Below are positions 49,465 through 58,558 of a stretch of DNA of 64,000 nt, in pieces. This DNA comes from Xanthomonas sp. GPE 39. Its GTDB lineage: Bacteria > Pseudomonadota > Gammaproteobacteria > Xanthomonadales > Xanthomonadaceae. The stretch lies in the NCBI RefSeq assembly GCF_000963005.1, contig NZ_JZHZ01000007.1, positions 2,004,848-2,068,847 of the forward strand, in the 5' to 3' direction. The first letter of the stretch is position 1; each line of letters opens with the position of its first letter. The notes under the pieces were generated by a model. That model was not told where the DNA came from and searched no databases. It worked only from the letters and a program-made list of their open reading frames with translations. The translations under genes were made by a program, and so were the position numbers.

Positions 49465-51062
49465 TGTCTGCTTTCTCCCACATCACACGATGCCTGCGCA
49501 TGCGACGGCGCACGCGGCGGCAATATCTGCGCTCGCGGCGCGAGCATTTCCCACTCCTGCACTGCCACCGCAGCGTATGTGCGGCCATCGCCGGAGGCAT
49601 CGAACACCGCGCGCACGCAGCGTGTGCGCACCGGCGCGAAGGCGACGCGCTGGAATCGCCCCACCGCATTCGGGTATCGGCTGACTCCGGGAATCGGCAA
49701 CCAGCGTCCCTGCGTGCGGTATTCCAGATGCCAGGCACGTGGCGGCGCCACGCCGATGGCAGCCCCGGCAGGCTGGTCGGCGAAGAACACGATGCGGCTG
49801 CCATTCAATGTGACCGGCGCTGCCCAGCCATATTGGATCCATTGTTGCGACGGATTGTGCGAGGTCCAGCTCCCCCACATTTGCGGTGGCAACGGATGCG
49901 CATTCACCACGCCATCGTTGAGCGCGGCGATCCAATACTGCACCGGAATGGCCGGGCTATTGGACGCGGTGGCGATGGCCGCCGCGGCGAGGTTGCGCGA
50001 TGGCGACGGCGCTGGCCTGGGCCGGCACGTCGGCAATACCTTGCGCATGCGCGCAGGGCTCACGCTATCGTCCCACTGCAATGTATCGATGGCCACGCTA
50101 CGGCGAAAATGACCGCCCCCCTTGGCATCGGCGGTGTGATAGACGAGGTACCACTGGCCCTTGAACTGGACGATGCCAGGATGCGAGGTGGTCGAAGACA
50201 CCGGATCCAACACCACACCGCGATACGTCCACGGCCCCAGCGGCGATGGCGCGGTGCCATAGGCGATGCAGGCGTGATACAGCGTCGGCGTGCACGCCGA
50301 ATCGGGGCCGGCGTTGTTGGCGGCGTAAGCCATGTAGTAAGTGCCGCGACGCTTGAACACCCATGGCGCCTCGAAATATCCATCCAAGCTTTTCACCGCG
50401 ACCACCGGCCCCTTCGGCGTGACCATGTCGCGTTCCAGCTCGATGCCGAACAATGTCCCGAACGTGCCCCAATACGCATAGACGCGGCCATCGTCGTCGA
50501 CCAGCACCGTGGGGTCGATGTTCTGAATCGTGTTGCGCACCGGCAGCGACTGCGACAGGATCGGCCCCTGCGGATGCGCATCGCGCCACGGCCCCAGCGG
50601 ACTGTCGGCCACCGCCACACCAATCGCGAACGCATCGGCATTGCGCGAATGCGCTTCTTGCACCGGGGCATACAGGTAATAACGTCGATCCGTGCCCTGC
50701 ACGATCTGCGCGGCATAGGCATGCCCCGGCGCCGCCCAGGCGAACACCTGCTCCGGGCGCAATAAGTCCGGATAATAGGTCCAGCGACCACTGCCGACAG
50801 TGTCAGTGACCAGCAGTTGCCAACGCGGGATGACGAAGTCGTTGACCTGCGCTGGCGCTTCGTCGCGACCGGCGATGATGTACAGCTTGCCATCGGCCAC
50901 CAGCGGCGCGGGGTCGGCCGAATAATCGCGGCCATCGGCCAGGATTGGATTGCCGAGCGCATGCACCTGACGCGAACGCAACGCCGCTGGGGATGCTGCC
51001 AAGGCACCGGTCATCGCGCATATCGCCAGCAGCAACAGCGCCCGCGCGTACAGCCTGCTCAT
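49461..51062 (-). CDS. hypAA: GH43 alpha-L-arabinofuranosidase-type enzyme with C-terminal sugar-binding-like domain
   Basis: 533 residues from the ATG at 51062; the signal peptide ends ALAA. The five-blade propeller has the base Asp in YSADPAPLVADGKLY, the modulator Asp in NIDPTVLVDDDG and the acid Glu in GYFEAPWVFKRRG. After about residue 350 comes a ~150-residue beta domain (ALNDG... WGSWTSHN... WHLEYR) that closely resembles the second discoidin-like domain of the preceding gene product. In the characterised Xanthomonas system the equivalent GH43 removes the terminal alpha-arabinose of Hyp-linked chains. The start overlaps the upstream stop (ATGA). Confidence 0.88.
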   Translation of the reverse strand: MSRLYARALLLLAICAMTGALAASPAALRSRQVHALGNPILADGRDYSADPAPLVADGKLYIIAGRDEAPAQVNDFVIPRWQLLVTDTVGSGRWTYYPDLLRPEQVFAWAAPGHAYAAQIVQGTDRRYYLYAPVQEAHSRNADAFAIGVAVADSPLGPWRDAHPQGPILSQSLPVRNTIQNIDPTVLVDDDGRVYAYWGTFGTLFGIELERDMVTPKGPVVAVKSLDGYFEAPWVFKRRGTYYMAYAANNAGPDSACTPTLYHACIAYGTAPSPLGPWTYRGVVLDPVSSTTSHPGIVQFKGQWYLVYHTADAKGGGHFRRSVAIDTLQWDDSVSPARMRKVLPTCRPRPAPSPSRNLAAAAIATASNSPAIPVQYWIAALNDGVVNAHPLPPQMWGSWTSHNPSQQWIQYGWAAPVTLNGSRIVFFADQPAGAAIGVAPPRAWHLEYRTQGRWLPIPGVSRYPNAVGRFQRVAFAPVRTRCVRAVFDASGDGRTYAAVAVQEWEMLAPRAQILPPRAPSHAQASCDVGESRQ

Positions 51063-54000
51063 GGTGCCAACGCCGGGTCGATCAGCACTTGCATATGCAC
51101 CGGCATGCTGCCACTGCCGTCGCGTCCCTGCACCTGTCCCTCCACGCTCACGCTGCCGGGCATGGCAGCGACCGTCGGCGCCAGCGGCGACCAGCGCACC
51201 GGCACGCGCTCGCGCGAGCCGTCGTTGTACTGCACCCCGACGAACGCTGGCAGCACCGGCGTTTGCCCGACACGCACATGCAGCGGCGGCGGTGCCTGCA
51301 CCGTGTTGATCTGACCCGGCGCATTCGCGCGCACCCAGAGGCTGGCGTTCACCGGCACCGCGCCATCGGCCAGGCCCTGCACCTGGACACGCCCCTCGAC
51401 AGCCAACGCGGCCGGATCCAGTTGCGACCAGTGCACGGCCAACCAAGCCCAGCGACCATCGGCGAAATAACCGGCGATCCTTTCCGGCAATGCCGGCACT
51501 TGCCCCGGTGCCACGCGCACGTCCACCGCCTCGGTGGCCACCGCGCGCTCGGCGAACACTTGCCATTCGTCGATACCAACCGCCGCATGTCCGTCGCCCC
51601 GCAGCGCCGTTTGCAGGACCACGCGCAGCGCCGTGGTGGTCACCGGCGCGAACGCGACCCGACTCGCCGCGCCACCGCCCAGCACCGGATAATCACCGCG
51701 CACAACCACCTCGCGCCACTGCGTGCCATCGCGATACTGCAACGTCCAGCCGCGCGGCAACGCCACCCCGCCCTGCGGCTGATCGTCCCAGAAATACAGC
51801 GCGGTCGCATTCAACCGTTGCGGCTGCGGCCATTGATACTGCACCCACACCGACGCCGGTTGCGCACGTCCCCAACTGCCCCAGCGCCGATCCGCCGCTG
51901 GCACCTGCCCCGACGCCGGCCTCCAGCCATCGTTGAGTGCCTGCAGACGATGATGCGCCGCAGTGAACTGCGCACTCGGTTCGGCCTCGCCCTGCACTTG
52001 CACTGCCTGCTCGGCAGGCAATGCTGGAGCGATCACCTCGACATCCGCATGCCCCTGCAATGCGCCATCGTCGACCTGCAAGCGCAGCGTGTAAGCACCG
52101 GGAACGGTGAAGCGCACCGCACTGCTGGCGTCCTGCGCTTGCGCGAAGATCGCCGCACCACCCGGCGGCGTGCGCAGCGCGCGCCACTGCAATGCCAGCG
52201 TGCCGTTGGGCCGCGCGTCGTCACCGACGCGGCCACTCACATGCACCGCGCCGTCGGCGGCAGCACCATCCTGCTGCCAGGCTTCGACGTGCGGCGCATC
52301 GTTAGCGCTGGCCACCGGGGCCGCGATGCCGGTGGCATAAGCCTGGATTTCCTTGATCCCGGTGCGCTGCGCGCCAGCGTGGGTCACCTGGATGCGCCAG
52401 CGCTGCGCGCGCAGTGGCGGGAAACGGATGCGGTTGCGGTTGCCCTGCGCGATCAGCCTGTCGCGAACCTGGCCCGGCACGGTCTTCCAGACGCCCGCAT
52501 CGAAATACTGCAACACATACAGCCATGGCGGCGCATAACCAGCGCGTGTTCCCGAGGGAAAACCGTGCTGCTCACCGGGGGGCGATGAACTACGATAAAA
52601 ATACACCCGCACATCATCCAGCGTCTGCGGTTGGCCTAGATCCAGGGCGATCCAGTCGCTATGCGCCGTCGATCCGACGGTCCCCCAGAACGGCTCGTTG
52701 GCGGTACTGCCATCCACCGCCGCCGTCGCCGGGAAACCCTCGGCAGCGAAGCTCGCACTAACCGCCGCACCTTGCGCCAGATTGCGCGCGGCGGCTGGCA
52801 GGCCGATATCCACCCCGGCATCGGCCAGAACCGCGCCGATCCGCGCGCTGGCCGGGAATCGCACCTGCTGCGGCGCTTGCAGTGCCAGCGTGTGCGCGGC
52901 CAGCACCTGCACCTGCGCCGCATCGGCGTTGACCGCATCCGCTGCGGCGCGCACGCGACCACTGGCCGGGTCGTAAATGACGTGCGCGAGGCGATCGACA
53001 GTGAAAGCGAGCTTGCCATCCAGGTACAGCGAATACCCCTTGGGCGCAGCGCCAGCGTAATGACGACCATCGCGGTCCCAGACGATGCTCAGATCGCGGT
53101 CGCGATAACGCAGGTGATCGGCGACGAAGTGATCCCAGCCGATGTCGATGGGATACAGCTCGATCATGGCGTCGCTACGCGGACGCAGACCCATCGCATC
53201 TTCGATCACGGTGAAGTTGCTGGCACCGAGTTGAGTATGGTGGATCCACGAGCGATAACCGATCTTGCCGCCATCGGCAGCGCTACCCTCGGCCCAGAAT
53301 TCGTTCTGATCGGGATAGCGATTATCGCCATCGATATCATGCGCCCAAGCATTCCAGTACAGCAGCTTGCGATAACTGCTCGCATCCAGATAAGGGCTGG
53401 GATAATCGCGCAGCACGCTGCCAAGCAGGCGAAAAGCGACAGTGGCATTGATTACCGAGAAATTATTACTGCCGTCACCGCCGCGCGCGTGCAGATCGGC
53501 CTGGTTGGCGGTGTAAAACGGAAACAGCGGAAACTGCCGTGCATCGGCGAACAGACGCAGCGCACGCACGTACTTGGGGTCATCGTCCGGGTCGCCGCGC
53601 TTGGGCATCAGGCCGACACTGAAGGGGTAATAGTTATTGGTTTCCTTCCAATCCACTGGCAAACGCGCGTCCTCGGCCTGACGCTGCTTGAGCAGGTCGC
53701 CATGCAGGCCCATGCTGTCGGCGCTGGCGCTGTGGTCCTGCCACAGCACCTGCAACACGGCACGGCGGATCTTCGCCGCCAGTGCCTGCATTCGCGTTGC
53801 AGTGACGGTGTCGCCCGCCAGTTGCGCCGCCTGCGCGGCAGCCAGCGCATTGGCGTACACATAGGCGCTCTCGCTGCGGTCCATGCGCGCCTGACCATGG
53901 CGCTTGGCCCAGTCGAAGGACACCGCATCGGCATCGTTGCCGGTCATCGCCGCCCAGTCGTATTCGATCAGGCCATTGCCGTTGCGATCATAGGCACGCA

Positions 54001-55411
54001 GCAATGCGTCTACATCGGCACTGGCATAGCGCGCCAGTTGCGCGGCGATGGCCGGCGGTCCGCCATGCACCTGATAGGCTCGCCACGCCGCGGCACTGAG
54101 ATACTGCGCGTAGGAGTTGGACCAGTTTTCCGGCGCGCCGGGGTTATCCACGTACTTGCCGCCACCAGCGGTCTCGCCCGCACCGAGCCAGGAACCGTAG
54201 GCAGCGGTCGGATCGCGCAGATATTTGAGGTCGTCGATGAACATGCCGGTGGTCAGCACGATCGCGTTGTCGTAGCCGAGCACGCCTTCGATCGCCACCG
54301 GAAACTGATAGTCGTTGCCGGGCACCACGGCATCGAGAAAATTGAAGCGCAGCAACCACCAGCGATAAAACAGGGTCTTATCGAGATTGCTCTCGGGCGT
54401 TTGCAGATACGGCAGGTTGTCGGCCCACCAGCGGTTATAGGCGACCACGTGCTCGGTGTAGGCCTGCTGCGGCGACTGTGCGGCGATGCGCCGGTATTGC
54501 TGCAGCGAGGCCGGCAACTCGCGTGTGACCAGGCCCAATTGCAGCTTCAAGGTGGGTGTCGCCCCGGTCGCCGGGACAACCACGCGCCGCACCAGGCTGC
54601 CACCATCGACCGCAAAACCATCTCCAGACAGGCGCGGAAAGAGCGTGGTGATCGCGTTGTGGGTGACGAAGGCGCCAATCAATTCCGCGCCATCGGCGTG
54701 CGTGGCCATCGGCGAGGTCGCACGCACGCGTAAGCTGCGTGCTACGCCATCGGTACTGGACAAAGTGACCTCGGCCACCGCCACGTTCTGTTCGGTGATG
54801 AACTTGACCAGATGCAGGCGCACGCCGGCACCGGTGTACACGCTGCTGAAATAGCTCGGCGTCTGCCGCCGTTGCGCGCTGTCCTCGGTCAACGCCAGCG
54901 CTGCGTCAACGCCTTCCACCTGCAACCGGAACAAGGCATCGTGGCCGGTCTTGTGCACATAGGCCACATCGCCGACGAAGCCCGGCACTTCGGGTCGATG
55001 CGTGTACATATACGCGGCGCGGCCGCGCGTGAACAACCAACGATTGCCGTCCTGACCATCGCGATCACCCTCGCGACCACGACGCGCGAGCATGCGATCA
55101 ATCCAGAAATCCTTGCCAGGCGCACTGCCGGCGCCGGCCGCGCGGTCGACCGCGAAGACACGCGGCAAATAGCCGGTCCCTGGAACGAAGGCCACGCCAG
55201 TCGCCGGCACGGGCTGCGCATCGCCCTTGAAACGCGGCATCCCGAGTGCAGCGTTGCTGTGGTCCAGACCTTCGTCATCATCGGTCAGTTGCGCCGCGCC
55301 GGCCTGCGCGAATAACCCTGCCAGCACCAGCAACGCCGCGCCGATCCGCTGGGTGGTCGCGCGCCGCAGGCACCGCGCGACCACATCCCCGTCTTGCCGC
55401 TGCTGCCTCAA
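51059..55411 (-). CDS. hypBA2: Giant multidomain glycosidase, GH121/GH142-like, candidate beta-L-arabinobiosidase
   Basis: 1450 residues, starting at TTG 55411 that overlaps the receptor stop as TTGA. The signal peptide ends AGAAQ. A beta-sandwich (about 45-330) precedes an (alpha/alpha)6-type catalytic region (about 330-800: YRWWLLRFNFLD, EGVLGYDNAIVLTTGMF, conserved acids in DQNEFWAEG and VIEDAMGLRPRSD). Then come a discoidin domain (about 890-1030), an Ig-like stretch, a second discoidin-like domain (about 1140-1275) and two Ig-like group 4 repeats (LPERIAGYFADG; LPAFVGVQYNDG). The neighbours suggest the GH121 role of releasing arabinobiose from extensin chains; I could not confirm the family by motif, so the symbol is tentative. 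Confidence 0.7.
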   Translation of the reverse strand: MRQQRQDGDVVARCLRRATTQRIGAALLVLAGLFAQAGAAQLTDDDEGLDHSNAALGMPRFKGDAQPVPATGVAFVPGTGYLPRVFAVDRAAGAGSAPGKDFWIDRMLARRGREGDRDGQDGNRWLFTRGRAAYMYTHRPEVPGFVGDVAYVHKTGHDALFRLQVEGVDAALALTEDSAQRRQTPSYFSSVYTGAGVRLHLVKFITEQNVAVAEVTLSSTDGVARSLRVRATSPMATHADGAELIGAFVTHNAITTLFPRLSGDGFAVDGGSLVRRVVVPATGATPTLKLQLGLVTRELPASLQQYRRIAAQSPQQAYTEHVVAYNRWWADNLPYLQTPESNLDKTLFYRWWLLRFNFLDAVVPGNDYQFPVAIEGVLGYDNAIVLTTGMFIDDLKYLRDPTAAYGSWLGAGETAGGGKYVDNPGAPENWSNSYAQYLSAAAWRAYQVHGGPPAIAAQLARYASADVDALLRAYDRNGNGLIEYDWAAMTGNDADAVSFDWAKRHGQARMDRSESAYVYANALAAAQAAQLAGDTVTATRMQALAAKIRRAVLQVLWQDHSASADSMGLHGDLLKQRQAEDARLPVDWKETNNYYPFSVGLMPKRGDPDDDPKYVRALRLFADARQFPLFPFYTANQADLHARGGDGSNNFSVINATVAFRLLGSVLRDYPSPYLDASSYRKLLYWNAWAHDIDGDNRYPDQNEFWAEGSAADGGKIGYRSWIHHTQLGASNFTVIEDAMGLRPRSDAMIELYPIDIGWDHFVADHLRYRDRDLSIVWDRDGRHYAGAAPKGYSLYLDGKLAFTVDRLAHVIYDPASGRVRAAADAVNADAAQVQVLAAHTLALQAPQQVRFPASARIGAVLADAGVDIGLPAAARNLAQGAAVSASFAAEGFPATAAVDGSTANEPFWGTVGSTAHSDWIALDLGQPQTLDDVRVYFYRSSSPPGEQHGFPSGTRAGYAPPWLYVLQYFDAGVWKTVPGQVRDRLIAQGNRNRIRFPPLRAQRWRIQVTHAGAQRTGIKEIQAYATGIAAPVASANDAPHVEAWQQDGAAADGAVHVSGRVGDDARPNGTLALQWRALRTPPGGAAIFAQAQDASSAVRFTVPGAYTLRLQVDDGALQGHADVEVIAPALPAEQAVQVQGEAEPSAQFTAAHHRLQALNDGWRPASGQVPAADRRWGSWGRAQPASVWVQYQWPQPQRLNATALYFWDDQPQGGVALPRGWTLQYRDGTQWREVVVRGDYPVLGGGAASRVAFAPVTTTALRVVLQTALRGDGHAAVGIDEWQVFAERAVATEAVDVRVAPGQVPALPERIAGYFADGRWAWLAVHWSQLDPAALAVEGRVQVQGLADGAVPVNASLWVRANAPGQINTVQAPPPLHVRVGQTPVLPAFVGVQYNDGSRERVPVRWSPLAPTVAAMPGSVSVEGQVQGRDGSGSMPVHMQVLIDPALAP

Positions 55412-58239
55412 AACTCGGTCCTGATCCGCGCCCAGAAATACCGCCCCAACGTGTCGTAAGTGAAGGCATCGGTATTGGCCGCGCTGGAATAACCGTAGTA
55501 GCGCGGCGGCGTGCGGTTGCCCAGGTTGTTCACGCCAGCGGACACAGTGCTGTGCAGGCTGTCGAATTTACGACTCAACGTCACGTCGTGGTACGTCACC
55601 GTGCCCACGTGGAAGTACACGCAACTGCCATCGGCGGCGGTGTTGATGCAGGTATCCTCATAGGCGCTACCGACCGTGGTGTGCCCGATCAGCCGCGTAT
55701 TCCAACTGGCATGCCACGGACCGTTGTCCCAACTCAGATTGAAGTTGGCGCGCCAGTGCGGCATGTTGCCGAAAAAGGACATTTCCCCAACGTAGTTATG
55801 CGGATCGCCGCTGAAGCTATAGCGGGACAGATAGGTCGCATCGACGCCGGCATGGAAGCTACCCCAGGCGGTGTCACGCAAGGCGTACTTGATGCCGATG
55901 TCGTCGCCACGGATATCGACCTTGCCACTGTTGATCGTAAATGGCACGGTCACGCTGACCAATTGTCCAGCCGCATCGCGTTGGATCAAAGGACAAAACG
56001 CGTTCTTCCCGTCATAGCAATTCTGCAACACCTCATCCAGACTGGTGCCGTTGAGCATGTCGTCGAGCCACACCCGCCAATTGTCCACATTCAACGACAG
56101 CCCCTCGGCCCAGCCTGGATCGTAGACTGCACCGATGTTGTAGGAGCGGCCCTGCTCGGGTCTGATCGCAAAGCCCGCGTTGGCCGACCCGGTGGTGATG
56201 ACCCTGAACGAAGACGTGTTGACGAAGCTGCCATTGCGCGGCACGTTGACGCACGCCGCAGGATTGCCACCACCGGTGTAGCCATTACACGGATCGCTAT
56301 AGTCGCCGGTGTCGTCGACTATCCCATTGAACGGCGAACCGTACAGATTACCCAGCGATGGCGCACGGAACACCTGCGAGCCGGTGGCGCGGATCAACAA
56401 GTTATCGAGCGGGCGCCACTCCAGCGCGATCTTGCTGTTGGTGGTGTTGCCCCAGTAATCGTACTTGGAATACCGCGTGCCCAGGTCGAGATTCAACGCC
56501 TGCGCACCAGGCACACCCTTGAGCAGGGGAATCAACAATTCGGCGTAGGCCTCTTTGACCGTCTCGTCATGGCCCTGATTCATGATGCAGCCGTCGTTAT
56601 AATCGCAACTGCCATACATATCGGCCGCCGCCACCGGGTTGCTGGTGCCTTGCGCAAAACCATCCTGCCGCAGCGACAACCCAAACGCGGCCTGCACCAT
56701 GCCGGCAGGCATCTTGAACAGATCGCCATTGACACTGGCTTCGGCGAATTTCATCGTGCTTTTATCCACCAGATCCACCGCGCTTTGCGTAGCCTTGATC
56801 CCCGCGATGGTGGCGGGGTCATCCGGATTGAAGATGTTGATCGGGGTGCAGCCGGCGATCACATTACCAGGCGTGCCGCATTTGATCGTGCCATCGCTGT
56901 CGCGGAACGAGGCGCCCACGGCGTTATTCAGCCGCGAGGTGACCGAAAAACCATGACGAATCAACGTGTCCTTGTAGTGCGCATAACCGGCGGCCGCATC
57001 CCACTGCCAACTGGTGTCGGCGAATTTGCCGCGTAGCCCGGCGACGATGTTGGTCTGGTACATCGTGGAAGTGTAGACGCGGGTATTGGCTTGCACCGAA
57101 CGTAGCAGGTAGCGGGTCAGTGCACTACCGAACGGGTTATAGTAATTCTGCGCGGCATCGGGCATTTCCAGGCCATAGGCGCTGAGCTGCGAGGTGGTCT
57201 GGCTACGAGTCCAGAAGACGTCCAGATATCCCTGCAGGTCCGGCGTGAAATCGAAACTGGCGTGTGCCGAGGCATTCGTTCGCTGCACCGGCGTAATCAG
57301 ATACTGCCCGTCATAGTAGTTATGGCCATCCGTGGCCACATCGTAGGGATGAAAATTCCCGGCATTGACCGCGCCTGGCGCCAATCCAGCATTTGGGACC
57401 AACACCTGGCCATCATTCAAAAACGCACGCGTGCCGCCGCTGCGCAGTTCATACGCAGTGCCGTTGTGATACCCCTGCGCCGTTTGGGCATAAGGGCGAT
57501 CAGCATCGTAAAGCGCATTCATCGAATTATGACTGACCCCCAGGATCAGCCCACCACGGTCCCAGCTCTTGCCCCACTCCACGCCCAGCCCACGGCGATT
57601 GCCATCGCCATGCGTACTCTGGCCGTAATCGGCGGTGACGGCGAAACCATCGTATTTGTCCTTGAGGATAATGTTGACCACCCCGGCGATGGCATCGGAG
57701 CCATAGACCGAGGAGGCGCCGTCGGTCAGCACTTCGATCCGTTCCACCATCGCCGCCGGGATCGCGTTGACGTCAACGCCGGGGGCGGCGGACACGCTGC
57801 TGGCAGGCCCGGCCATCCGATGACCATTGACCAACACCAAGGTGCGCTCGGGGCCGAGATTGCGCAGCGAGACCAGCGCGCGACCATGGCTGAAACCGGA
57901 ATTAAGCGCGATATTGGGCATATTGCCGGCCATCGCCGGCAGTTGCTGCAGTAACTGGCCTAGGGTGTTCTGGCCGCTGTCCTCGATCCGCTGGCGGTCG
58001 ATGGTGATGACTGGGCTTGCAGTCTCGGCATCGATGCGGCGGATATGACTGCCGGTCACGCTGACCCGCTCCAATGTGGTCGCCGCGCCGTCCTGGGTCT
58101 GGGCATCCTGTGCCTGCACCGCAAAAACCGGAAGCAGCAACAACGCAGCGTAGATCGCCGCGCTCAGCGGAGCATGACGCTGCGTAAGACGCCATGAACG
58201 AGGGAACAACGGCACCACGCATTCGAGTAAGGACGGCAT
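55408..58239 (-). CDS. TonB-dependent receptor 2 of the arabinosidase locus
   Basis: 943 residues from the ATG at 58239, with AAGGAGA upstream. The signal peptide ends AVQAQ. TonB box TLERVSV precedes the plug (LVSLRNLGPERTLVLVNGHR, GSDAIAGVVNIIL), and the barrel ends IRTEF. It is a paralogue of receptor 1 with the same plug architecture. It is the first gene of a four-gene chain (receptor, giant glycosidase, GH43, S9) in which every junction is a 4-base stop/start overlap, so import and degradation are made in fixed proportion. Confidence 0.93.
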   Translation of the reverse strand: MPSLLECVVPLFPRSWRLTQRHAPLSAAIYAALLLLPVFAVQAQDAQTQDGAATTLERVSVTGSHIRRIDAETASPVITIDRQRIEDSGQNTLGQLLQQLPAMAGNMPNIALNSGFSHGRALVSLRNLGPERTLVLVNGHRMAGPASSVSAAPGVDVNAIPAAMVERIEVLTDGASSVYGSDAIAGVVNIILKDKYDGFAVTADYGQSTHGDGNRRGLGVEWGKSWDRGGLILGVSHNSMNALYDADRPYAQTAQGYHNGTAYELRSGGTRAFLNDGQVLVPNAGLAPGAVNAGNFHPYDVATDGHNYYDGQYLITPVQRTNASAHASFDFTPDLQGYLDVFWTRSQTTSQLSAYGLEMPDAAQNYYNPFGSALTRYLLRSVQANTRVYTSTMYQTNIVAGLRGKFADTSWQWDAAAGYAHYKDTLIRHGFSVTSRLNNAVGASFRDSDGTIKCGTPGNVIAGCTPINIFNPDDPATIAGIKATQSAVDLVDKSTMKFAEASVNGDLFKMPAGMVQAAFGLSLRQDGFAQGTSNPVAAADMYGSCDYNDGCIMNQGHDETVKEAYAELLIPLLKGVPGAQALNLDLGTRYSKYDYWGNTTNSKIALEWRPLDNLLIRATGSQVFRAPSLGNLYGSPFNGIVDDTGDYSDPCNGYTGGGNPAACVNVPRNGSFVNTSSFRVITTGSANAGFAIRPEQGRSYNIGAVYDPGWAEGLSLNVDNWRVWLDDMLNGTSLDEVLQNCYDGKNAFCPLIQRDAAGQLVSVTVPFTINSGKVDIRGDDIGIKYALRDTAWGSFHAGVDATYLSRYSFSGDPHNYVGEMSFFGNMPHWRANFNLSWDNGPWHASWNTRLIGHTTVGSAYEDTCINTAADGSCVYFHVGTVTYHDVTLSRKFDSLHSTVSAGVNNLGNRTPPRYYGYSSAANTDAFTYDTLGRYFWARIRTEF

Positions 58240-58475
58240 CGGATTCTCCTTGGCTGCACGCGGTGCGATCGGTGAGGCATTCCCTGCATGGGGCCTGCAC
58301 CTCATCGCCAGCGCCTGTGGGCGAGTACGGAAACGAACGTGTCCACGCGTGCAGCCGGGGCCAAAACGCCCGGACACTGCACGCACGACGACGCGCCAGG
58401 TTCCGCTGTGGCGTGCATGAATCCACCCTGAAAATTCACTGCACTGACACAATGTGCGCGTATAGCGGATATCCC

Positions 58476-58516
58476 GTCTTGTGGTATTTACCGGGAAACC
58501 GTGCGGAATACCGCAC
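58476..58516 (-). promoter_or_regulatory. Shared regulatory element, copy B (receptor 2 operon)
   Basis: GTCTTG at 58476-58481, 19 bases, then GTGCGGAATACCGCAC at 58501-58516, a perfect 6-base inverted repeat around AATA. It lies 237 bases before the receptor ATG. The rest of 58240-58558 holds no gene. Confidence 0.75.
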
Positions 58517-58558
58517 TGCCCAACCCCAAGGGACGCTCCCGACGACTCCGCACGCTGC

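Noticed and set aside
55246-57036. 596-codon open frame on the plus strand opposite receptor 2
   Set aside because: It is a GC-driven shadow of the receptor gene: His/Arg/Ile-rich composition, no domain, no ribosome site.
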